Counted from the first letter of the stretch, positions 44,914 through 54,201 are shown. The stretch is DNA of 64,000 bases from UBA11957 sp963603285 (GCA_963603285.1 CAVCMG010000002.1:68159-132158), one strand, 5' to 3'. Notes: generated by a model from the letters alone, not told the origin. Made by a program: numbers and translations.

Positions 44914-45653
44914 GATTCTACCTCCATCGCTGTATCTATAATACCATAATGCTTCTCAATCGCCGCATTACAGCGCTGCATATCGCCCGTTTTCAGTCCA
45001 TCCAGTATCTCCCGGTGCACACCACCAAGCTCCTGCCGTACAGCCTCCGATACTTTGCGCAAACACCGGTCAATCCATTCCCGGTAAACCTCCACAACCG
45101 CATCCATGATCGTAATCCAAAACGTATTTTCTGTCTCACAGATCAGCCCGTAATGAAAGGCCCGGTCTCTTTCGATCTCATCCTCGATCGTCTCTGCCGG
45201 TCGGTTCAGGATCTCCTCCAGACCACTGTACCAGCCGTCCGGCTTCTCCATCTCATGGATTGCTGCGCAGGCCGCCTTTTCCATATGCTTCCGGAAGGTA
45301 CAGATATCTCTCTGGCTCGTCGTATTGACCGCCAGCATCATATAGATCATCTGTTTCAATGCCGGGCCGAAATTCCCGGCCACATAATTGCCGGAGCCCT
45401 GCCGCCGCTCGATCATCCCCATTGCCAGAAAAATACTCAGTGTCTCCCGGGTTGAATTGCGGCTGATGCCCAGCGTCTCCGCAATGGAACGCTCGGTGGG
45501 CAGCTTGTCTCCCGGACGAACCACCCCCTCCAGAATCAGCCGGTATATGTATTGAAATGCCTTATCGTATTCCTGTCCGGTCAAACCATACGCTCCTTTT
45601 CTTCGTTCATTCTCCAAAAATCCGGCAGATTCCCGTTTTGGTTCTCCTGCCAT
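44910..45653 (-). CDS. GntR-family regulator, FadR subfamily
   Basis: A 247-residue regulator. Residues 25-95 are the winged helix-turn-helix (GVVRPGDKLPTERSIAETLG, ISRNSTRETLSIFLAMGMIE, RRQGSGNYV). The rest is the helical FCD effector domain. FadR-type relatives such as PdhR and LldR sense pyruvate or lactate and bind TTGGT-N3-ACCAA boxes. Two such boxes lie before lrgA, the first gene of this operon, which makes autoregulation likely. Start at 45653; the ribosome site is weak (AAAAGG). Confidence 0.92.
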   Translation of the reverse strand: MAGEPKRESAGFLENERRKGAYGLTGQEYDKAFQYIYRLILEGVVRPGDKLPTERSIAETLGISRNSTRETLSIFLAMGMIERRQGSGNYVAGNFGPALKQMIYMMLAVNTTSQRDICTFRKHMEKAACAAIHEMEKPDGWYSGLEEILNRPAETIEDEIERDRAFHYGLICETENTFWITIMDAVVEVYREWIDRCLRKVSEAVRQELGGVHREILDGLKTGDMQRCNAAIEKHYGIIDTAMEVES

Positions 45654-45704
45654 ACCTTTTCCGTTATCTGTACTTTATCATAAATAGCTTTACATACCAC
45701 ACTT

Positions 45705-46397
45705 TTACAGGAAATTGGCAAATACTGAGGCCACAACCACCGTCAGCACACCGGCCACAGCAATCGCCAGACTGCTGATCGCACCCTCAACCTCGCCCAT
45801 CTCCATGGCCTTTGCCGTACCGATGGCATGGGAAGCGGAACCGATGGCCAGTCCTTTGGCGATCGGATGCTCGATCTTAAAGACCTTACAGATCAGCTCT
45901 GCAAGAATATTGCCCAGCACACCGGTAATGATGATAACCGCCACTGTGATCGTCACATAACCGCCCAGCTCCTCCGATACGCCCATACCGATAGCCGTCG
46001 TGATGGACTTTGGTAACAGCGTGACATATTCCTGATGATTCAGTCCGAGAAGCTTTGCCAGTACCAGCACCGTCACTACGCTGGTCAGCACACCGGTGCC
46101 GATGCCAAGAAGCATGGCCTGCCAGTTTTTCTTTAACAGCTCCAGCTGTTCATACAGCGGAACGGCCAGACAGACCGTAGCCGGTGTCAGAAACCAGCTT
46201 AAATAATGCGCGCTGGCATTGTATGTATCATAATCCACACCGGATACCGCCAGTACAGCGATACAGATTGCAATGGAGATCAGCAGCGGATTAAAAATAC
46301 CCAGTCCTGTTTTTTTCTTGATCAGATCGCCAATCAGATATGCAACGATACTTAACGTCACACCAAAAAAGACACTATCGGTCAGAAGATTCTGCAT
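45705..46397 (-). CDS. lrgB: LrgB-type membrane protein
   Basis: A 230-residue protein with about seven membrane helices, matching LrgB/CidB (YVTLLPKSITTAIGMGVSEE, LAIGSASHAIGTAKAMEMGE). Its start at 46397 lies 23 bases inside lrgA, so the two are co-translated. LrgAB pairs were described as holin-antiholin-like, but in Bacillus subtilis and Streptococcus mutans related pairs transport pyruvate. A PdhR-like regulator in the same operon fits the pyruvate role better here. Confidence 0.93.
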   Translation of the reverse strand: MQNLLTDSVFFGVTLSIVAYLIGDLIKKKTGLGIFNPLLISIAICIAVLAVSGVDYDTYNASAHYLSWFLTPATVCLAVPLYEQLELLKKNWQAMLLGIGTGVLTSVVTVLVLAKLLGLNHQEYVTLLPKSITTAIGMGVSEELGGYVTITVAVIIITGVLGNILAELICKVFKIEHPIAKGLAIGSASHAIGTAKAMEMGEVEGAISSLAIAVAGVLTVVVASVFANFL

Positions 46398-46758
46398 GCT
46401 TTTTTCCTCCTTTTTCCTGCTTACGCAGTACAAACTGCGCTGTATGACCGCTGACCACCATAACAGTGAAGATCGTAACAACGGTGATAATAGCTACCGG
46501 GATCAGAAGCGGCTGCAGCGTATCCCAGGACACCATCAGTCCTACACCTGCCGGAATAAACATCAGCGGCATGATCTCGATCAGAAACTTTGCTGTATCC
46601 TTTACATCATCCAGCTTCAATATACCGGTAAGCAAGGCGGCAAACATCAGCACCATGCCATATATACTGGCCGGTACCGGCAGCGGCAGCACGTATTTCA
46701 GAAACTCGCCGATAAAAGAAACCGCGATAATAATCACGAACTGTTTCACATACTTCAT
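46375..46758 (-). CDS. lrgA: LrgA/CidA-type membrane protein
   Basis: A 127-residue protein with four membrane helices (FVIIIAVSFIGEFLKYVLPL, then PVPASIYGMVLMFAALLTGI, the CidA/LrgA signature, and LMFIPAGVGLMVSW). The start at 46758 has CAGGAG; a longer frame to 46818 runs through the operator boxes. It is first in the lrgA-lrgB-gntR-gph operon. Confidence 0.93.
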   Translation of the reverse strand: MKYVKQFVIIIAVSFIGEFLKYVLPLPVPASIYGMVLMFAALLTGILKLDDVKDTAKFLIEIMPLMFIPAGVGLMVSWDTLQPLLIPVAIITVVTIFTVMVVSGHTAQFVLRKQEKGGKKHAESSDR

Positions 46759-46790
46759 TGGTTTTCTCTCTCCTGTGTCTAAACATAAAA

Positions 46791-46848
46791 TTGGTAGTAC
46801 CAAAATTGGCACTACCAATCATTATAATCCGATCTTCTTTTCTGTCAA
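46791..46848 (-). promoter_or_regulatory. lrgA promoter with two FadR-type operator boxes
   Basis: Minus-strand -35 TTGACA (46843-46848), 16-bp spacer and -10 TATAAT (46821-46826). Immediately downstream lie TTGGCACTACCAA (46806-46818) and TTGGTAGTACCAA (46791-46803), both fitting TTGGT-N3-ACCAA with at most one change, 15 bp apart. Occupancy would cover the transcription start, so repression is expected. Confidence 0.85.
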
Positions 46849-46978
46849 TCCGTTATTTGTATTTTTCGACAAATATCTGCCATGTTTTCTGTGCATATTG
46901 TCCTGTATCTATCGAAAAAATGTTTCTGCTGCCTTAAAAGGAATCGCAGCCGCAGCTGTACATTTCCGGGCAGTACAC

Positions 46979-47710
46979 TTAATCATGTCTCTGCTCTGTA
47001 TTATGATAGTTCTCACAGAATCGGGCAGCAAAGGATGGGGCTTCCCCTCCGGCATATAAATGGGACTGTTCACCGTAGCTGTTGATACGGAAAATAGCCG
47101 TACCCTCCCGGCGTTCCTCGGTATAGATCGTTGTCACACTTGACGGTGCAGCACTCGTAAAATGCCACAGTGTCATCGGAGATACATTCATCAGATGACT
47201 CAGCAATACACACTGCAGTCCGAAGTGGCAGAAAAATACCAGCGTGTCCTGATTTTCCTTTTCCACCCGGTAAGCTTCGCCATCACGCACATAGCCATGG
47301 GTAGCCAGTACCTGATCAAAATTACGGATCACCCATTCGTATTCCTCGCGCACATGACCGGCCTGCATGATCTCTGTATCACACCACTCCGCCGGATCGG
47401 CGTATCTTTTATCTGCCAGCCAGTCCTGGGGCAGCCAGTCCCAGACGATCATCTTTTTCTCTGTAACGTCCGGGCGCATGATCTGGGGTGAAAACTCCCG
47501 CAGCCATTCGCAGGTCAGCGCCGTCTTGCCCAGCTTCTTTAAGGTCGGCTCCGCTGTACGCTGTGCCCGGCCCATCGGTGATACATAAATATAATCCAGT
47601 TTTTCCTTTTTCAGCTTTTCAGAAAGCAGCTCTGCTTCGCGAAAGCCCTTTTCTGTCAGGGAATCGTGCTCATAATCCGGATCCCCGTGTCTGACGATCA
47701 GTATTCTCAT
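46979..47710 (-). CDS. Histidine phosphatase family protein
   Basis: A 243-residue phosphoglycerate-mutase-like phosphatase. The catalytic motif ILIVRHGDPDYEHDSLTEKG lies at the start; the second Arg is in VSPMGRAQRTAEP, and the late FFCHFGLQCVL supplies the second His. The start at 47710 has AGGAGG; a longer frame to GTG 47794 has none. Substrate unknown. It stands alone. Confidence 0.9.
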   Translation of the reverse strand: MRILIVRHGDPDYEHDSLTEKGFREAELLSEKLKKEKLDYIYVSPMGRAQRTAEPTLKKLGKTALTCEWLREFSPQIMRPDVTEKKMIVWDWLPQDWLADKRYADPAEWCDTEIMQAGHVREEYEWVIRNFDQVLATHGYVRDGEAYRVEKENQDTLVFFCHFGLQCVLLSHLMNVSPMTLWHFTSAAPSSVTTIYTEERREGTAIFRINSYGEQSHLYAGGEAPSFAARFCENYHNTEQRHD

Positions 47711-47811
47711 AATAGTCCTCCTCAGGATCCGCCATTTCTTCACGAATCCGACAAGAGTATACCACATATACCCACAATAAGAAACACGTTTCACGAGTTT
47801 CTTATCTCACG

Positions 47812-47844
47812 TAAAAAGGGGAAGCACCCTAAGGTACTTCCCCT
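47812..47844 (-). terminator. Terminator of the sugar transporter operon
   Basis: AGGGGAAG (47817-47824) pairs with CTTCCCCT (47837-47844), with inner pairs; five Ts follow on the minus strand. It is 49 bases past the binding-protein stop. Confidence 0.92.
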
Positions 47845-47893
47845 GTCATTACTTACGTATTTTGTTTACTAACAACTTACGAAGCCTTTAAGA

Positions 47894-49156
47894 TTAGTCG
47901 TAAAGGTTCGGAGCGATGCTCTCGTCGTTGATGTTAGTGGAATCATACCAGTAACCAGATGTCGGAACATCCTGCAGTTCCTGTCCGTTAGCTGCTGCTG
48001 TCAGAGCGTATACTGCATAGTAACCCATCATCAGCGGAGACTGTGTAACAGCGCCGTAGAACTGACCACTTGTAACAGCTGCTTTGATGATAGAACCAGC
48101 ATCGAAACCGATACCAAGAACGTCACCGTTAGCTACATCAGAACCAAGAACGGAAAGGTTAGCGTCTGCTGCCAGAACACCCTCTGCGGAAACCTGGTTG
48201 GAACCGAAGATACCGATTACGTTATCTTTGGAAAGAATGGACTGAGCCTCTGTGGAGCAAAGCTCTACAGTTGTCTGAGCCGGTACAGCTACTTCGATAA
48301 CAACGTCTGCGGAAGAAGCATCGCCGTCAGCACCCTCAGCACCATTTACATAGAAATCATTACCTGTTACAGCAACAGTCTTGCCATCAGCCTTAACCAG
48401 CTCGATCATCTTGTTGATGAAACCTAAACCACGCTGCTGGATATTCTGAGCTGTAGCATCCTGGTTAACCTCACCGATGATAACCTGACCATCAGCATTT
48501 GCGATAACGTCTTTCAGTGCATCATACATATGCTCAGCTGCAACACCACCAGCCTGTGCGTTGTCTGTAGCTACTGTACAAACTACGGAACCTTCCGGAG
48601 CGTCTGTAACACCAGTATCGAAGCAAACTACCGGGATACCCTTGTCTACACATGTCTGCAGAGCATCCAGTACGGAGCTTGTATCACAAGCTGCAAGACC
48701 AAGACCCTTCGGGTTGGTGTTGATAGCTGTGTTGATCATGTTAACCTGATCAGCGATATCGGACTCGGAGTTCGGTCCCTGTGCGTTAAAGGTAACACCC
48801 AGCTCATCAGCTGCCTGCTGCATACCTTTAACGGCTGCCTGCCAGTATGTAGACTGGAAGGATTTAACGATCATCGGGAATTCATAAGCTTCGTTAGCTG
48901 TCAGTCCGTCGAACTGAGTTGTGCCATCATCACCTGTCTCAGCTGCTGCGCTGGAAGCTGTAGATGCCTCGGATGCTTCTGTAGCAGATGTTTCAGTTGC
49001 AGCAGAGCTTTCCGGTGCTGCTGAAGCCTCTGTAGAAGTGCTGGATTCCGGTGCTGCAGAGCTTGCTGTAGCTGTGCTGGAGCTTGATCCGCAACCTGCG
49101 AACATTGTGGCAACCATTGCTGCACTCAGAACGGATGCTAAAACTTTCTTTTTCAT
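47894..49156 (-). CDS. Sugar-binding lipoprotein of an ABC transporter
   Basis: A 420-residue RbsB-like binding protein. A lipoprotein signal (VLASVLSAAMVATMFAGCGS, with Cys near residue 22) is followed by a Ser/Ala/Thr/Glu-rich linker to about residue 75. The two-lobed domain then begins (IVKSFQSTYWQAAVKGMQQA) and includes VVCFDTGVTDAPEG and IGFDAGSIIKAAVTSGQFYG. It is last in the transporter operon but has its own candidate promoter and LacI box and a large hairpin upstream, features that would raise its level above the membrane parts. Its place beside the fucose/rhamnose microcompartment points to a deoxysugar ligand. Confidence 0.93.
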   Translation of the reverse strand: MKKKVLASVLSAAMVATMFAGCGSSSSTATASSAAPESSTSTEASAAPESSAATETSATEASEASTASSAAAETGDDGTTQFDGLTANEAYEFPMIVKSFQSTYWQAAVKGMQQAADELGVTFNAQGPNSESDIADQVNMINTAINTNPKGLGLAACDTSSVLDALQTCVDKGIPVVCFDTGVTDAPEGSVVCTVATDNAQAGGVAAEHMYDALKDVIANADGQVIIGEVNQDATAQNIQQRGLGFINKMIELVKADGKTVAVTGNDFYVNGAEGADGDASSADVVIEVAVPAQTTVELCSTEAQSILSKDNVIGIFGSNQVSAEGVLAADANLSVLGSDVANGDVLGIGFDAGSIIKAAVTSGQFYGAVTQSPLMMGYYAVYALTAAANGQELQDVPTSGYWYDSTNINDESIAPNLYD

Positions 49157-49215
49157 GTTAGTGTTCCTCCTTGGATCTTTTTTTGATCTTTTCCTTTTAT
49201 ATGAAATGCCGAAAC

Positions 49216-49225
49216 AAAACGTTTC
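49216..49225. promoter_or_regulatory. LacI-type operator before the binding-protein gene
   Basis: AAAACGTTTC matches the boxes before the permease and lacI genes. A candidate TTGACA (49295-49300, minus strand) with a weak -10 lies upstream. Confidence 0.65.
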
Positions 49226-49277
49226 GTCATCACATATCTGCCTATGCGTTAACTTTTCTAACGCTCCCTTATTATTG

Positions 49278-49342
49278 CACCTTGCACATCAAATTGTCAA
49301 TAACCTTTGTGATTTTCGACAATTTGACGTATTTGCAAGGTG
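49278..49342 (-). other. Nested intercistronic hairpin before the binding-protein gene
   Basis: Outer arms CACCTTGCA (49278-49286) and TGCAAGGTG (49334-49342) and inner arms TCAAATTGTC (49289-49298) and GACAATTTGA (49318-49327) are all perfect. It lies between the second permease stop and the binding-protein gene. No T run follows. Such structures often protect binding-protein mRNA ends. Confidence 0.75.
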
Positions 49343-49395
49343 TATTTTAGTAAATATTACTTTTTTGTGCAAACCAACTATAACATTTTCACTCA

Positions 49396-50376
49396 TTATG
49401 CTACAGCTGCACGTTTCCGTTTCATGATATCAATCAGTACGGCGAAGATCAGTACCAGACCTGTGATGATCTGCTGCCAGTTAGCCTCCAGTCCGATGTA
49501 CGGAAGGCCTGTCTTTAACAGCATGATAACGAAGATACCGGCAAAGGAACCGAGTACGGAACCGTAACCACCGGATGCGGCTACACCGCCGACGAATACG
49601 CCACCGATGGCATCCATCTCAAGACCGGCACCTGTACCAGGCTGTACAGTCGGTGTTACTGCGGCATATGCGATAGCTGCCAGACCTGTAAACAGACCGC
49701 AGACTACATATACCATAATGTGGTAAGCTTTTACATTGATACCGGAAAGTCTTGTAGCTTCCTTGTTGGAACCGATAGCGATCGTATAACGACCAAATTT
49801 GGTATGGTTCAGTACGAACTCCATGATCAGCACAAGGACAACCATCAGTAACAGACCGATCGGGATCTTGGTTGCGCTTCGGCCAGTACCAAATGTCAAC
49901 TTAAAGATCGAATGGAACCATCCACCCGGCTGACCTGTTGTCGGCCACGGTGTGGCACTGAACAGAGAACCAATACCACGGGTGATCATCATAGTACACA
50001 GTGTTGCCAGGAACGGTGCCAGATCCATAACACCGATCAGGATACCGTTTAAGAGACCGAAGATCAGTCCCAGTGCGATACAGATAAGCATAGCTAAAAC
50101 GATCGGGCAGTTGTAGCTGCGGACCAGTGTACCACCGATCAGAGCGTAGCAAACCATACCGGTACCGATGGACAGGTCTACACCGGCTGTGATCAGCGGG
50201 AATGTAACACCAATAGCCATCAGTGTATCATAGTATGAGAAATCGAACATACTAAGGAATGTCGTATATCTTCTAAACTCTTTACTCAGAAGAGAGAAGA
50301 CAATAATCAATACAGCAATAACCAGACAAACGATGATTCGCTGGTCGCTTAACAGGCTTTTTTTCTTCTTTGTCAT
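49396..50376 (-). CDS. Sugar ABC transporter permease (RbsC-like), second copy
   Basis: A 326-residue membrane protein of the ribose/xylose/galactoside permease family with about 9 helices. Signature pieces: PLITAGVDLSIGTGMVCYAL, the ATPase-contact segment YTIAIGSNKEATRLSGINVK and AIGGVFVGGVAASGGYGSVL. Start at 50376 has AGGAGG. It follows the ATPase gene by 14 bases. With the first permease it probably forms a heterodimeric channel. Confidence 0.94.
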   Translation of the reverse strand: MTKKKKSLLSDQRIIVCLVIAVLIIVFSLLSKEFRRYTTFLSMFDFSYYDTLMAIGVTFPLITAGVDLSIGTGMVCYALIGGTLVRSYNCPIVLAMLICIALGLIFGLLNGILIGVMDLAPFLATLCTMMITRGIGSLFSATPWPTTGQPGGWFHSIFKLTFGTGRSATKIPIGLLLMVVLVLIMEFVLNHTKFGRYTIAIGSNKEATRLSGINVKAYHIMVYVVCGLFTGLAAIAYAAVTPTVQPGTGAGLEMDAIGGVFVGGVAASGGYGSVLGSFAGIFVIMLLKTGLPYIGLEANWQQIITGLVLIFAVLIDIMKRKRAAVA

Positions 50377-50390
50377 GACTCTTCTCCTCC

Positions 50391-51905
50391 TTAATCCTGA
50401 ATATCTCTTGTGGCCTTATCCATGATGTTTTCCTGTGTAGCTTCGGAGATATCGATCTCACCGGTCTTTTTACCTTCACACATAACGATGATACGGTCAC
50501 TCATACGGAGAATCTCTGTCATTTCTGAAGAAATCATGATAATGGATTTACCTTCAGCTGCCAGCTTATTCATTAATTTGTAGATCTCGTTCTTGGCACC
50601 AACGTCGATACCACGGGTCGGCTCATCGAAGATCAGGATATCACTGTCGCGAACCAGCCATTTGGCAATAACGACCTTCTGCTGGTTACCACCGGACAGG
50701 TTGACAACAAGCTGATCGGCGCCCGGCGTCTTGGTTGCCAGCTCGTCGATATATTTCTGGGTAACCTTTTTCTCTTTGCCCTTATTGATCAGAAGACCGG
50801 AGGTATACTGCTCCATAGTAGCCAGAGTGGTATTCTCGATGATAGACTTCTGTACAACGACACCGTAACGTCTTCTGTCCTCGGACAGATAACCGATACC
50901 GGCTTTAACGGCATCCTGCGGTGTGTGGATCGTTACCTCATGCAGCTGACCATCCTTGCCCATAACGGAAATCTTGCCGCTGGTCTTCGGATCGGCACCA
51001 AACAGTGCTCTGGCCGTCTCGGTACGTCCGGCACCCATCAGTCCGGAGAAACCAAGGATCTCGCCCTTACGCAGCTCGAAGCTGACATCCTGTACCATCT
51101 TGCCGGCATTTAAGTGTTCTACCTTCAGAACGACAGGTGCATTCTTCGGAACGGCACTCTGGGTCTTCGGATCCTCATAAATAACACGGCCAACCATCAT
51201 GTTGATGATATCCTCTTTGGTACTGTCCTTGGTGATCAGTGTGCCTACATAGCCACCATCACGCATGACAGTAACACGGTCTGTGATGACCTTGATCTCA
51301 TCCATACGATGGGAGATATAAACGATACCCAGCTGCTTTTCACGCAGGTCACGGATAATCGTAAACAGATCAGCGATCTCCTTCTCTGTCAGGGCTGCAG
51401 ACGGCTCATCGAAGATGATGACCTTTGCTTTGTGGGAGATGGCTTTGGCGATCTCACACATCTGCTGCTTACCTACAGTCAGGTTGCTCATCTTTTCTTT
51501 CGGATTGATGTCGATATGTAATTCATCGAACAGCTTTCTGGACTCTTCGATCATTTTCTTATCATCAATACGGATGCCCTTTTTCGGCTCGCGTCCGATA
51601 AAGATATTCTGTGCAACAGTCAGATCACCGACCATGTTCAGCTCCTGGTGTACGATAACGACACCGGCATCCTGTGCTTCACGGGTGCTGTGGAACTCGA
51701 TCTCTTTACCTTCATATGCAATCGTACCGGAATCCTTCTTGTAGATACCTGTCAGAACTTTCATCAGGGTAGATTTACCGGCACCGTTCTCTCCCATCAG
51801 AGCATGTACTTCGCCGCGTCTCACTTCGAAGTCTACATGATCCAGCGCATGAACGCCCGGGAAAGACTTGTCAATTCCTTTCATTGTTAAAATAACTTCG
51901 CCCAT
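50391..51905 (-). CDS. Sugar ABC transporter ATPase (RbsA/MglA-like), tandem domains
   Basis: A 504-residue protein with two ATPase domains. Domain 1 has Walker A GENGAGKST near residue 39, signature LTVGKQQMCEIAKA and Walker B VIIFDEPSAAL. Domain 2 (from about 255) has a degenerate Walker A (GLMGAGRTE), signature LSGGNQQKVVIAKWL and ILIFDEPTRGIDVGAK. This pattern is standard for the carbohydrate-uptake type 2 family. It lies between the two permease genes, 17 bases after the first and 14 before the second. Confidence 0.96.
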   Translation of the reverse strand: MGEVILTMKGIDKSFPGVHALDHVDFEVRRGEVHALMGENGAGKSTLMKVLTGIYKKDSGTIAYEGKEIEFHSTREAQDAGVVIVHQELNMVGDLTVAQNIFIGREPKKGIRIDDKKMIEESRKLFDELHIDINPKEKMSNLTVGKQQMCEIAKAISHKAKVIIFDEPSAALTEKEIADLFTIIRDLREKQLGIVYISHRMDEIKVITDRVTVMRDGGYVGTLITKDSTKEDIINMMVGRVIYEDPKTQSAVPKNAPVVLKVEHLNAGKMVQDVSFELRKGEILGFSGLMGAGRTETARALFGADPKTSGKISVMGKDGQLHEVTIHTPQDAVKAGIGYLSEDRRRYGVVVQKSIIENTTLATMEQYTSGLLINKGKEKKVTQKYIDELATKTPGADQLVVNLSGGNQQKVVIAKWLVRDSDILIFDEPTRGIDVGAKNEIYKLMNKLAAEGKSIIMISSEMTEILRMSDRIIVMCEGKKTGEIDISEATQENIMDKATRDIQD

Positions 51906-51922
51906 TCTCTTCTCCTTTCCGA

Positions 51923-52900
51923 TTAGTTCTTTCTGCGTCTTGCGGATACATCGGCATAAACGGCTACGATAACGATGATACCGGTAATGATCATCTGCTG
52001 ACCTTTACCAAGTCCGAATGCCATGATACCCTGCTGAAGAAGTGAAATGATAGCCACACCGATCACAGTACCACCGATGGAAGCCAGACCACCGACCATG
52101 GATGTACCACCCATAACGCAGCCTGCAATAGCCTCGTTGTTGTACTGATCGCCGTAACCCGGCTGAACTGTGGTGTACGCTGCTACGAAGAACAGAGAAG
52201 CGATACCAACTAACAGTCCGCAGATGACGTAAGCTAACATCTCCCATTTCTTGGTGTTTACACCGGAAAGACGTACGGCCTCACGGTTGGAACCAAGGCA
52301 GAGAATGTAACGACCAGGTTTGGTATTGTAAAGAACGATACCGCACAGTACAGCAGCTACCAGGAAAATAACCAGACCTACCGGGAAGCCCTTGTAGGAT
52401 ACGATATTTCTGAACCAGCCATTGACCGGATCAGCACTCTGCGGCCAGCTGACAGACTGTGTCTTTGTGAATACGGATGCCAGACCTTTGGCGATATTCA
52501 TGGAAGCCATGGATACAATGAACGGCGGTACGGACATATACGCTACCAGCCATCCGTTGAAGATACCGAACGCAACACCGATCAGCACGCTGATGATCAT
52601 GGTAGCTGCAAGCGGTACATGATAGGTTGTCAGGCTGTAGCCTGAAACCAGTGCACAACAGAACATAACCGGTCCGATAGAGAAATCGATACCGCCTGTT
52701 GCGATGACAAAAGTTACACCGAGTGACAAGAAGCCCAGGAAGTATACATAGTTCAAAGTAGCGGTAATACTTTCTGCTACCGGGAACTTAGCGCCCAGTG
52801 CTACTTTGAAGACTAAGAACATCAGGATCAGGATACATACAAGAAGAATCCTGTTGAGTCCCAGCTTCTTTACGATTGGATTTTGTTTGATCTTTTCCAA
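51923..52900 (-). CDS. Sugar ABC transporter permease (RbsC-like), first copy
   Basis: A 325-residue permease of the same family as the second copy: VTFVIATGGIDFSIGPVMFC, YILCLGSNREAVRLSGVNTK and AIAGCVMGGTSMVGGLASIG. I chose TTG 52900 (LEKIKQNPIVKKLG) because GGGAGGAAGAAAA precedes it; the longer frame from 52963 contains that site and a hairpin. It is first in the operon, behind the promoter with two LacI boxes and a leader hairpin with a T run. Confidence 0.93.
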   Translation of the reverse strand: MEKIKQNPIVKKLGLNRILLVCILILMFLVFKVALGAKFPVAESITATLNYVYFLGFLSLGVTFVIATGGIDFSIGPVMFCCALVSGYSLTTYHVPLAATMIISVLIGVAFGIFNGWLVAYMSVPPFIVSMASMNIAKGLASVFTKTQSVSWPQSADPVNGWFRNIVSYKGFPVGLVIFLVAAVLCGIVLYNTKPGRYILCLGSNREAVRLSGVNTKKWEMLAYVICGLLVGIASLFFVAAYTTVQPGYGDQYNNEAIAGCVMGGTSMVGGLASIGGTVIGVAIISLLQQGIMAFGLGKGQQMIITGIIVIVAVYADVSARRRKN

Positions 52901-52940
52901 TTTTCTTCCTCCCAACATTTTTTTTGGTGTGCCACAATAG

Positions 52941-52971
52941 AAAAAGTCACAGTATTTCGACACTCTGTGAC
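52941..52971 (-). terminator. Candidate leader terminator (attenuator) of the transporter operon
   Basis: Minus-strand GTCACAG and CTGTGAC (52946-52952 and 52965-52971, 12-nt loop) are followed by five Ts (52941-52945). It lies between the promoter and the first start codon. No clear antiterminator fold was worked out. Confidence 0.6.
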
Positions 52972-52996
52972 ATTTAACTACGTAGCAACTTTCACA

Positions 52997-53060
52997 AAAA
53001 CGTTTTCACTCAAAACGTTTCGCGTATAGTGATTATACTATTTAATCCTGGGAATGTAAA
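52997..53060 (-). promoter_or_regulatory. Transporter operon promoter with two LacI operators
   Basis: Minus-strand -35 TTTACA (53055-53060), 17-bp spacer, -10 TATAAT (53032-53037). Downstream lie two AACGTT-centred boxes, AAAACGTTTC (53012-53021) and the perfect palindrome AAAACGTTTT (52997-53006), 15 bp apart. The site is also close to a cre consensus, so CcpA could share it. Confidence 0.8.
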
Positions 53061-53083
53061 CGCTTTTCCGCATTTTTGTCTGT

Positions 53084-54103
53084 TTATTTTTTAACGGCTG
53101 CATCTGACAGCTCCATAACGGAATTGCCTGCAAGCAGCTCTGTCTCAAATACAACATGTTCTGCTTTGTCTGTTGCTTTTTTCTCTATGCGTTTCAGCAG
53201 CAGAGCGGCTGCTGCAACACCGAGCTTTTCCATCGGCTGCGCCATAACGGTCAGCTGCGGATGCAGAATACGGGGAAGCAGAAGGTCATCGAAGCCTACC
53301 ACCGACATCTCATCCGGCAGCTTCAGCCCTGCTTCATTCAGCGCCATAATAATTCCAAGATTAAAATCGTATCCTGTGGAAAATACAGCTGTCGGCCTGT
53401 TTGGCAACGCCAGCAGTTTTTTCATCAGAGAGTAACCGGCTTCTACAGAATGTGCATCCAGAAAGATATAGTCCGGATTGATTGTCAGACCCTCTCTGTG
53501 CATCACATCAAAATACGCGCGGTTACGCTCCACATGGGATAAATGTGACTCCGAGCTGATCAGCGCGATTTTCTCATGATGCTTTTCGATCAGACATTCC
53601 ATCAGCTTTACCGAAGCCTCATAATTATTAACAGTTACCGAATCATAGCCGCCACCCCGGACATCACGATCCAGAAGAACGAGCGGAATATGTGCATCCT
53701 TTGCCAGATGCAGGGCATCCGGACTCGCAGAAACCGGAATCAGAATGATTCCGTCTACCTTTTTATTCAGCATGAAACGGATATTCTCTTCCTGCAGCTT
53801 TTCGCTGTTATCCGAGTCACAGATCAGTACGCCATACCCTTTATTTCTCAGGTAATCGCCCACATGCTTGATCATCATACCGGCAAACAGCGACGCCACA
53901 CTGTAGCAGATAATGCCAACTGTGCGTGTCCTGTTGGTTACGAGACTGCGGGCCATTTCATTTGGCTGATAATGCAGCTTTTCCACAGCTGCCTGGATTC
54001 TCTGGGCGTTCTCATCCAGTACTTTTCCTCCGTTTAAGTACTTGGAGATCGTTGCCAGGGAAAGTCCGGTCTCTTCTCTTATATCTTTGATCGTTGCTGC
54101 CAC
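53084..54103 (-). CDS. LacI family transcriptional regulator
   Basis: A 339-residue LacI-type repressor. Residues 2-50 are the helix-turn-helix and hinge (ATIKDIREETGLSLATISKY, LNGGKVLDENAQRIQ). The rest is the sugar-sensing domain (TVGIICYSVASLFAGMMIKH, PTAVFSTGYDFNLGIIMALN). The start is GTG 54103, set by AGGAGG. Matching boxes before itself, before the permease gene and before the binding-protein gene suggest it is the local regulator, with autoregulation. The inducer is probably a deoxysugar or its phosphate. Confidence 0.93.
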   Translation of the reverse strand: MAATIKDIREETGLSLATISKYLNGGKVLDENAQRIQAAVEKLHYQPNEMARSLVTNRTRTVGIICYSVASLFAGMMIKHVGDYLRNKGYGVLICDSDNSEKLQEENIRFMLNKKVDGIILIPVSASPDALHLAKDAHIPLVLLDRDVRGGGYDSVTVNNYEASVKLMECLIEKHHEKIALISSESHLSHVERNRAYFDVMHREGLTINPDYIFLDAHSVEAGYSLMKKLLALPNRPTAVFSTGYDFNLGIIMALNEAGLKLPDEMSVVGFDDLLLPRILHPQLTVMAQPMEKLGVAAAALLLKRIEKKATDKAEHVVFETELLAGNSVMELSDAAVKK

Positions 54104-54201
54104 TGTACTTCCTCCTTTTGCAGTGTGGCCACTTAGCCTACAGCATATCTGTCGCACCCTTTGCAGGCCTGATATTCCTCTTTATCAGATCTGTAAAGGG
54201 T

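Noticed and set aside
45705..46758. LrgAB as a holin/antiholin lysis system
   Set aside because: Possible by family name, but the PdhR-like operator and regulator fit organic-acid transport better; kept only as an alternative.
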